A stretch of 64,000 nucleotides of DNA, from assembly GCF_001625565.1 (NCBI RefSeq), contig NZ_AUXS01000037.1, positions 1-64,000 of the forward strand, in the 5' to 3' direction. Within the stretch, counting starts at the first letter, position 1. Every line of letters starts with the position of its first letter. Made by a program: the position numbers and the translations under genes. The stretch is from Pseudoalteromonas luteoviolacea NCIMB 1944 (GTDB lineage Bacteria; Pseudomonadota; Gammaproteobacteria; Enterobacterales; Alteromonadaceae). The notes beneath the pieces are model-generated. The model was not told the DNA's origin. It saw nothing but the letters and a program-made list of their open reading frames with translations, and did not search any database. Positions 61,111 to 64,000 of the stretch are shown one piece after another.

Positions 61111-61132
61111 AAGCGTCGTAAGGCGCTTTTTT
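61111..61132 (+). terminator. Terminator after the RiPP-like gene
   Basis: AAGCGTC / GGCGCTT with a GTAA loop (one G-T pair), followed by a T run. Confidence 0.85.
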
Positions 61133-61262
61133 GCTTACTTAAAACAATTAAACCCTCTTTATATTCATCAAAATACTTTTCTATAACCTACCAAAGTCTA
61201 ACTTACTCACTGATCCGTATCACCTAACGTGTAATGGCTACAATTTAACCAAAAGGATTATC

Positions 61263-62096
61263 ATGTTCACTTCTCAAACTATAAAAACCCTGTTGTTGAG
61301 CCTCAGCTTGTCTTTTACATCAAACTTGCATGCAGCACCAAAATCGGAAGAAGCGCCACTGCTTTTGATCGGTGCTTCTTTTGCCAATGCTAAAATGCCC
61401 TATTTTGACAACCTACAAGCACCACTAAATGGTATCGCCATTAATTCTGGCCGATACCTTTCTCTAGGAAATGCCTTAATAAGAGAACCTCGCCTCTCTG
61501 GTCATCTAATCAACGAAGGACAAGCTGGCGCAACCACATTCGATAGGTTGACGTGTTTTCCAGGTCCTGAGTGTGTGGGGCCCGGCTGGGAAGGTTATGA
61601 AAAGCAATTTACTAAAGCACTGAGTAGAGTGACCTCCTTTTCCACAGAAGTATCCGCCCAATACATCGTTATTATTCGTGGAAATGATTGCAACCACCCC
61701 GATGCTTTTGGTATTCCAATGTCAGAAACTTCGGAATGTACTCTAGAACAAATGCACTCTTATATAGACACCTTCGTCAATGTTGCCAACCGAGCGCTAG
61801 CCGCTGGGATCACACCGATTTTTTCAAAGGCACCGGATTACGATGCGATTGACTGGGAAACCCTTAGACAACGGTTTAATTGGCCGTGGATCATAAGCAA
61901 AGATAACTATGAAACCTTTTCAGAATTGAGGCTAAACCGTCTTAAAAATGAGGTACCTGATGCCATTTTTCTCGATATATGGCGCGGTTTTGAACCTATG
62001 GATGATGGTTTACATCCAAATCGAAAAACCATGCAACGTGCCGCTAAACGTATAGCCAAAGCTGTTAAAAAGCACCGTAAGCAGACAACCGAGTAA
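61263..62096 (+). CDS. Secreted SGNH/GDSL-type hydrolase
   Basis: A 277-residue protein with a signal peptide (ending SNLHA). SGNH blocks are visible: Ser39 in LIGASFANAK (GDS-like), a RGND block (IIRGNDCNHP), and the closing DGLHPN with Asp248 and His251. Such enzymes hydrolyse esters of lipids, sugars or cell-wall polymers. AAAAGGA precedes the ATG. It is its own unit between the peptide gene and the convergent crotonase gene, with its own putative promoter; a link with the peptide is not shown. Confidence 0.85.
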   Translation: MFTSQTIKTLLLSLSLSFTSNLHAAPKSEEAPLLLIGASFANAKMPYFDNLQAPLNGIAINSGRYLSLGNALIREPRLSGHLINEGQAGATTFDRLTCFPGPECVGPGWEGYEKQFTKALSRVTSFSTEVSAQYIVIIRGNDCNHPDAFGIPMSETSECTLEQMHSYIDTFVNVANRALAAGITPIFSKAPDYDAIDWETLRQRFNWPWIISKDNYETFSELRLNRLKNEVPDAIFLDIWRGFEPMDDGLHPNRKTMQRAAKRIAKAVKKHRKQTTE

Positions 62097-62122
62097 ACAC
62101 CGTTACTGCTAGTTTTAATATG

Positions 62123-62156
62123 AGGCCGTTTCCCCTTCCCTGCGCGTAAACGGCCT
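62123..62156. terminator. Bidirectional terminator between hydrolase and crotonase genes
   Basis: AGGCCGTTT / AAACGGCCT, perfect 9-bp stem with a 16-base loop, between two convergent genes. T content after the stem is modest on either side. Confidence 0.7.
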
Positions 62157-62175
62157 TCATCGCCATGTCCCGTAT

Positions 62176-63027
62176 TTAATACCTTACGCGCCCAAGTCTA
62201 CGCAGGTATTTTTGCTGATTTTCGTCAACCTTGACGGCTTTTTTAACCCAGGCTTCTGCCAATGAGCTAAATTGACCGACAGAGTGTGTTTCTTTTCGGT
62301 GCCGATATTTTTGCAACACTGTGTGACCAATATCGCAGGCCTGTGCCCGCTGAACTAGACCACGTACACTCTGCTCTCCTTTGCCACACTCTGTCAAAAC
62401 ATCGACCAACCCCAATTCATATAAATCATGAGCACTAAAACGTGTATTAGAATACATGACTTCCATTAGTGCACAGCGTGACGCCTTGTGCTTTAACTTA
62501 GATACCAGTAAGTGCTCTAGCCCGTGATTAAAAGCTACGGGCGGATAGAAAAACTCTGCACCTTCCTCTGCCACAACACAATCAGCACAAAGAGCAACTT
62601 CCATTCCTGCTCCGTAAGCCCTGCCCTGTACCAACACTATGCTGGTTAGATTATGCCTAGAACCTGCCAATATTCGATGTAGCAAGGTCATATAGTTAAA
62701 AGCATAATCTCGGAGCCAAGGCTCATTTTGTTGTTTTACACAGTTTGTTAAATTCACTAGATCGCCACCCAGACTAAAAACCCCCGATTTATCACTACTC
62801 AAAACCTTAATCGTATGGTTTTGAGCACGGGACTCTGGTAGATAAAAGTGACCTAGCTGCTGCAACAAAGATTTAGTAAAGTACGGAGCTTTATCTAGCT
62901 GCATTGTTGCCCAATGTAACGACCCAGATCGCATGATCGCCAAGGGCTCACTGGCATAAACGGAAGTTGCTCTCACTTGCACAAATTCATTACCTGTTTT
63001 GATGTGTTGTTCATAGTGCTGACGCAC
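62176..63027 (-). CDS. RpfF-like crotonase-family protein, divergent active site
   Basis: A 283-residue crotonase fold. SGVFSLGGDL and GRAYGAGMEVALCADCVVAEEGAEFFYPPVAFNHGLEHLLVSKL line up with VFNLGGDL and GGGFEAALxxxxxxAERGxxxGLPEILFN of RpfF, the diffusible-signal-factor (cis-2-dodecenoic acid) synthase. Glu143 matches the first catalytic Glu (RpfF E141), but the second position (E161 in RpfF) is Pro163 here. It may thus be inactive as a DSF synthase or do another reaction. GTG start; no better start is visible. It is divergent from the FecR-like gene, and no RpfC/RpfG sensor is next to it. Confidence 0.7.
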   Translation of the reverse strand: MRQHYEQHIKTGNEFVQVRATSVYASEPLAIMRSGSLHWATMQLDKAPYFTKSLLQQLGHFYLPESRAQNHTIKVLSSDKSGVFSLGGDLVNLTNCVKQQNEPWLRDYAFNYMTLLHRILAGSRHNLTSIVLVQGRAYGAGMEVALCADCVVAEEGAEFFYPPVAFNHGLEHLLVSKLKHKASRCALMEVMYSNTRFSAHDLYELGLVDVLTECGKGEQSVRGLVQRAQACDIGHTVLQKYRHRKETHSVGQFSSLAEAWVKKAVKVDENQQKYLRRLGRVRY

Positions 63028-63136
63028 TGTCAGCCACTTTGTGATTAGATACTTTGAAATAATCTTATCCGTCCAACAGCATTCGACACTCGGCGATTCT
63101 GCTTCTATTTTTATATAAAACCTCTGGAGTCAATTA

Positions 63137-63739
63137 ATGAAAGCCTTGTTACTGAGTTTGCTTATTTTAAGTACGTGCAGTTTTGCTGATAATCAGGTGG
63201 CAAAAGTCATGCTTGCCAAAAAACAGGTCACAGCTCAGTCAGACAACCAGCATCGTGATCTCACGCGTAAATCCCCTATATTTATCGAGGACGCTCTGCA
63301 TACGGGTAAAAACGCACGCGCACAAGTGAGATTCTCGGAGGGAACCATCTTGTCTTTGGGAGAACAAACGCAATTTGTTGTTAATCAATTTGAGTATCAG
63401 CAAAGCTCAGATGCCAGCTTTGAATTTATCTCGGGCGCATTTCGGATAGTTACAGGTGAAATAACCAAAGTTACCAATCCAAATTTTAAAATTAAAACAC
63501 CAATGGGCTCTATCGGTATACGAGGCACCGACTTTTGGGGTGGAAACCTCTACAGCGAAGATACTATTGATGTCATTTTATTAGACAGTGAACATCCAAT
63601 CGTGGTTGAGAATGAGTATGGACGGGTGGTTATTTCAAAACCGGGAATGGGCACTACGTTACAAAAAGACAAAGCACCAACAACACCTGAGATATGGTCA
63701 GATAAAAAACTTCAGGACGCAGTCAAAACGATTCAATAA
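63137..63739 (+). CDS. FecR-domain secreted protein
   Basis: A 200-residue periplasmic or surface protein with signal peptide (MKALLLSLLILSTCSFA). A FecR-like domain is clear: KSPIFIEDALHTGKNARAQVRFSEGTILSLGEQTQFVVNQFEY and FKIKTPMGSIGIRGTDFWGG. In many Alteromonadales such proteins precede CHASE2-type adenylate/guanylate cyclase genes, which here would lie outside the window. No sigma factor is nearby, so the classical FecI-FecR role is not supported. It is divergent from the RpfF-like gene. Confidence 0.85.
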   Translation: MKALLLSLLILSTCSFADNQVAKVMLAKKQVTAQSDNQHRDLTRKSPIFIEDALHTGKNARAQVRFSEGTILSLGEQTQFVVNQFEYQQSSDASFEFISGAFRIVTGEITKVTNPNFKIKTPMGSIGIRGTDFWGGNLYSEDTIDVILLDSEHPIVVENEYGRVVISKPGMGTTLQKDKAPTTPEIWSDKKLQDAVKTIQ

Positions 63740-64000
63740 TTTACAGGCATGTAAAACAACACTTCTGTTTATGAAGGTGTTTGAAAATTACTCTCCCCTG
63801 CCCTTAGATGGTACCGCTATTAAGCTGTAAAAATCAAAAAAACACATTTTATTTTACATAAAGTTCAAATTATTAATTATCTATAAACAATGAACTTATC
63901 TGTAAAGGTGATTGAACCTTATGAATAAAATAGTAGGTATACTTTTAAATTTATAAACCCTGCCCAGAGAAACCCTTATATCATTGATATTTATAAAAAT
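63740..64000. other. AT-rich 3' end without a gene
   Basis: About 260 bases with no credible reading frame longer than the shadow of the previous gene. No hairpin with T run is obvious. Confidence 0.5.

Noticed and set aside
1..64000. CRISPR arrays and insertion sequences
   Set aside because: No regularly spaced direct repeats with unique spacers and no transposase-like protein were seen.

Overview
The window looks like chromosomal DNA of a marine gammaproteobacterium of the Pseudoalteromonas type. This rests on its conserved blocks (a TusDCBE run, seqA-pgm, ybfF-DUF2788-ybfE-fldA-fur, ttcA, glnS, a branched-chain 2-oxoacid dehydrogenase set without its own E3), its moderate AT richness and its double-glycine peptide leader. 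It is an inference from gene content and style, not from a database match.

Layout. 1-2.4 kb: tRNA-Ser(UGA), a YccA/Bax-inhibitor membrane protein and the tusDCBE sulfur relay. 2.4-14 kb (minus strand): a lipoprotein, a small secreted protein, a 7TM-DISM hybrid histidine kinase next to a TonB-dependent receptor, and a three-gene operon (FAD oxidoreductase, acetoacetate-decarboxylase-like protein, alpha/beta hydrolase) that looks like an undescribed small-molecule pathway. 14-30 kb: housekeeping genes (periplasmic binding protein, ttcA, bkdAA/AB/B behind a perfect LiuR-like palindrome, astE, pgm, seqA, ybfF, ybfE, fldA, fur, a protein kinase, glnS). 30-32.4 kb: small hypothetical and secreted proteins.

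32.4-55.3 kb (all minus strand) is the centrepiece: an extracellular contractile injection system (eCIS) of the Afp/PVC/MAC type. In transcription order it encodes sheath, two tube proteins, a DUF5908-like small protein, a LysM adaptor, a VgrG-like spike, gp25, a baseplate-J protein, a second Afp12-like baseplate protein, a 1,664-residue tail fibre, a 1,231-residue tape-measure protein, two proteins of unclear role and a muramidase-like protein. Both flanks lie inside the window, yet I see no AAA+ ATPase (Afp15), DUF4255-type tail terminator (Afp16), PAAR tip (Afp10) or obvious toxin. Its baseplate-J protein carries an unusual cysteine-rich decapeptide repeat. A strongly structured RNA ending in a terminator-like stem precedes the sheath gene, and hairpins separate sheath, tube 1 and tube 2.

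Directly upstream on the same strand, 55.7-60.6 kb is a compact five-gene set: a small unknown protein, a lipoprotein, a predicted outer-membrane barrel, a membrane protein and a secreted trypsin-like protease. It could be an envelope module linked to the eCIS, which is the most interesting hypothesis here. 60.9-63.7 kb holds an orphan RiPP-like double-glycine peptide, an SGNH hydrolase, an RpfF-like crotonase in which one of the two DSF-synthase glutamates appears replaced by proline, and a FecR-domain secreted protein.

All family names come from motifs read by eye; no searches were run.
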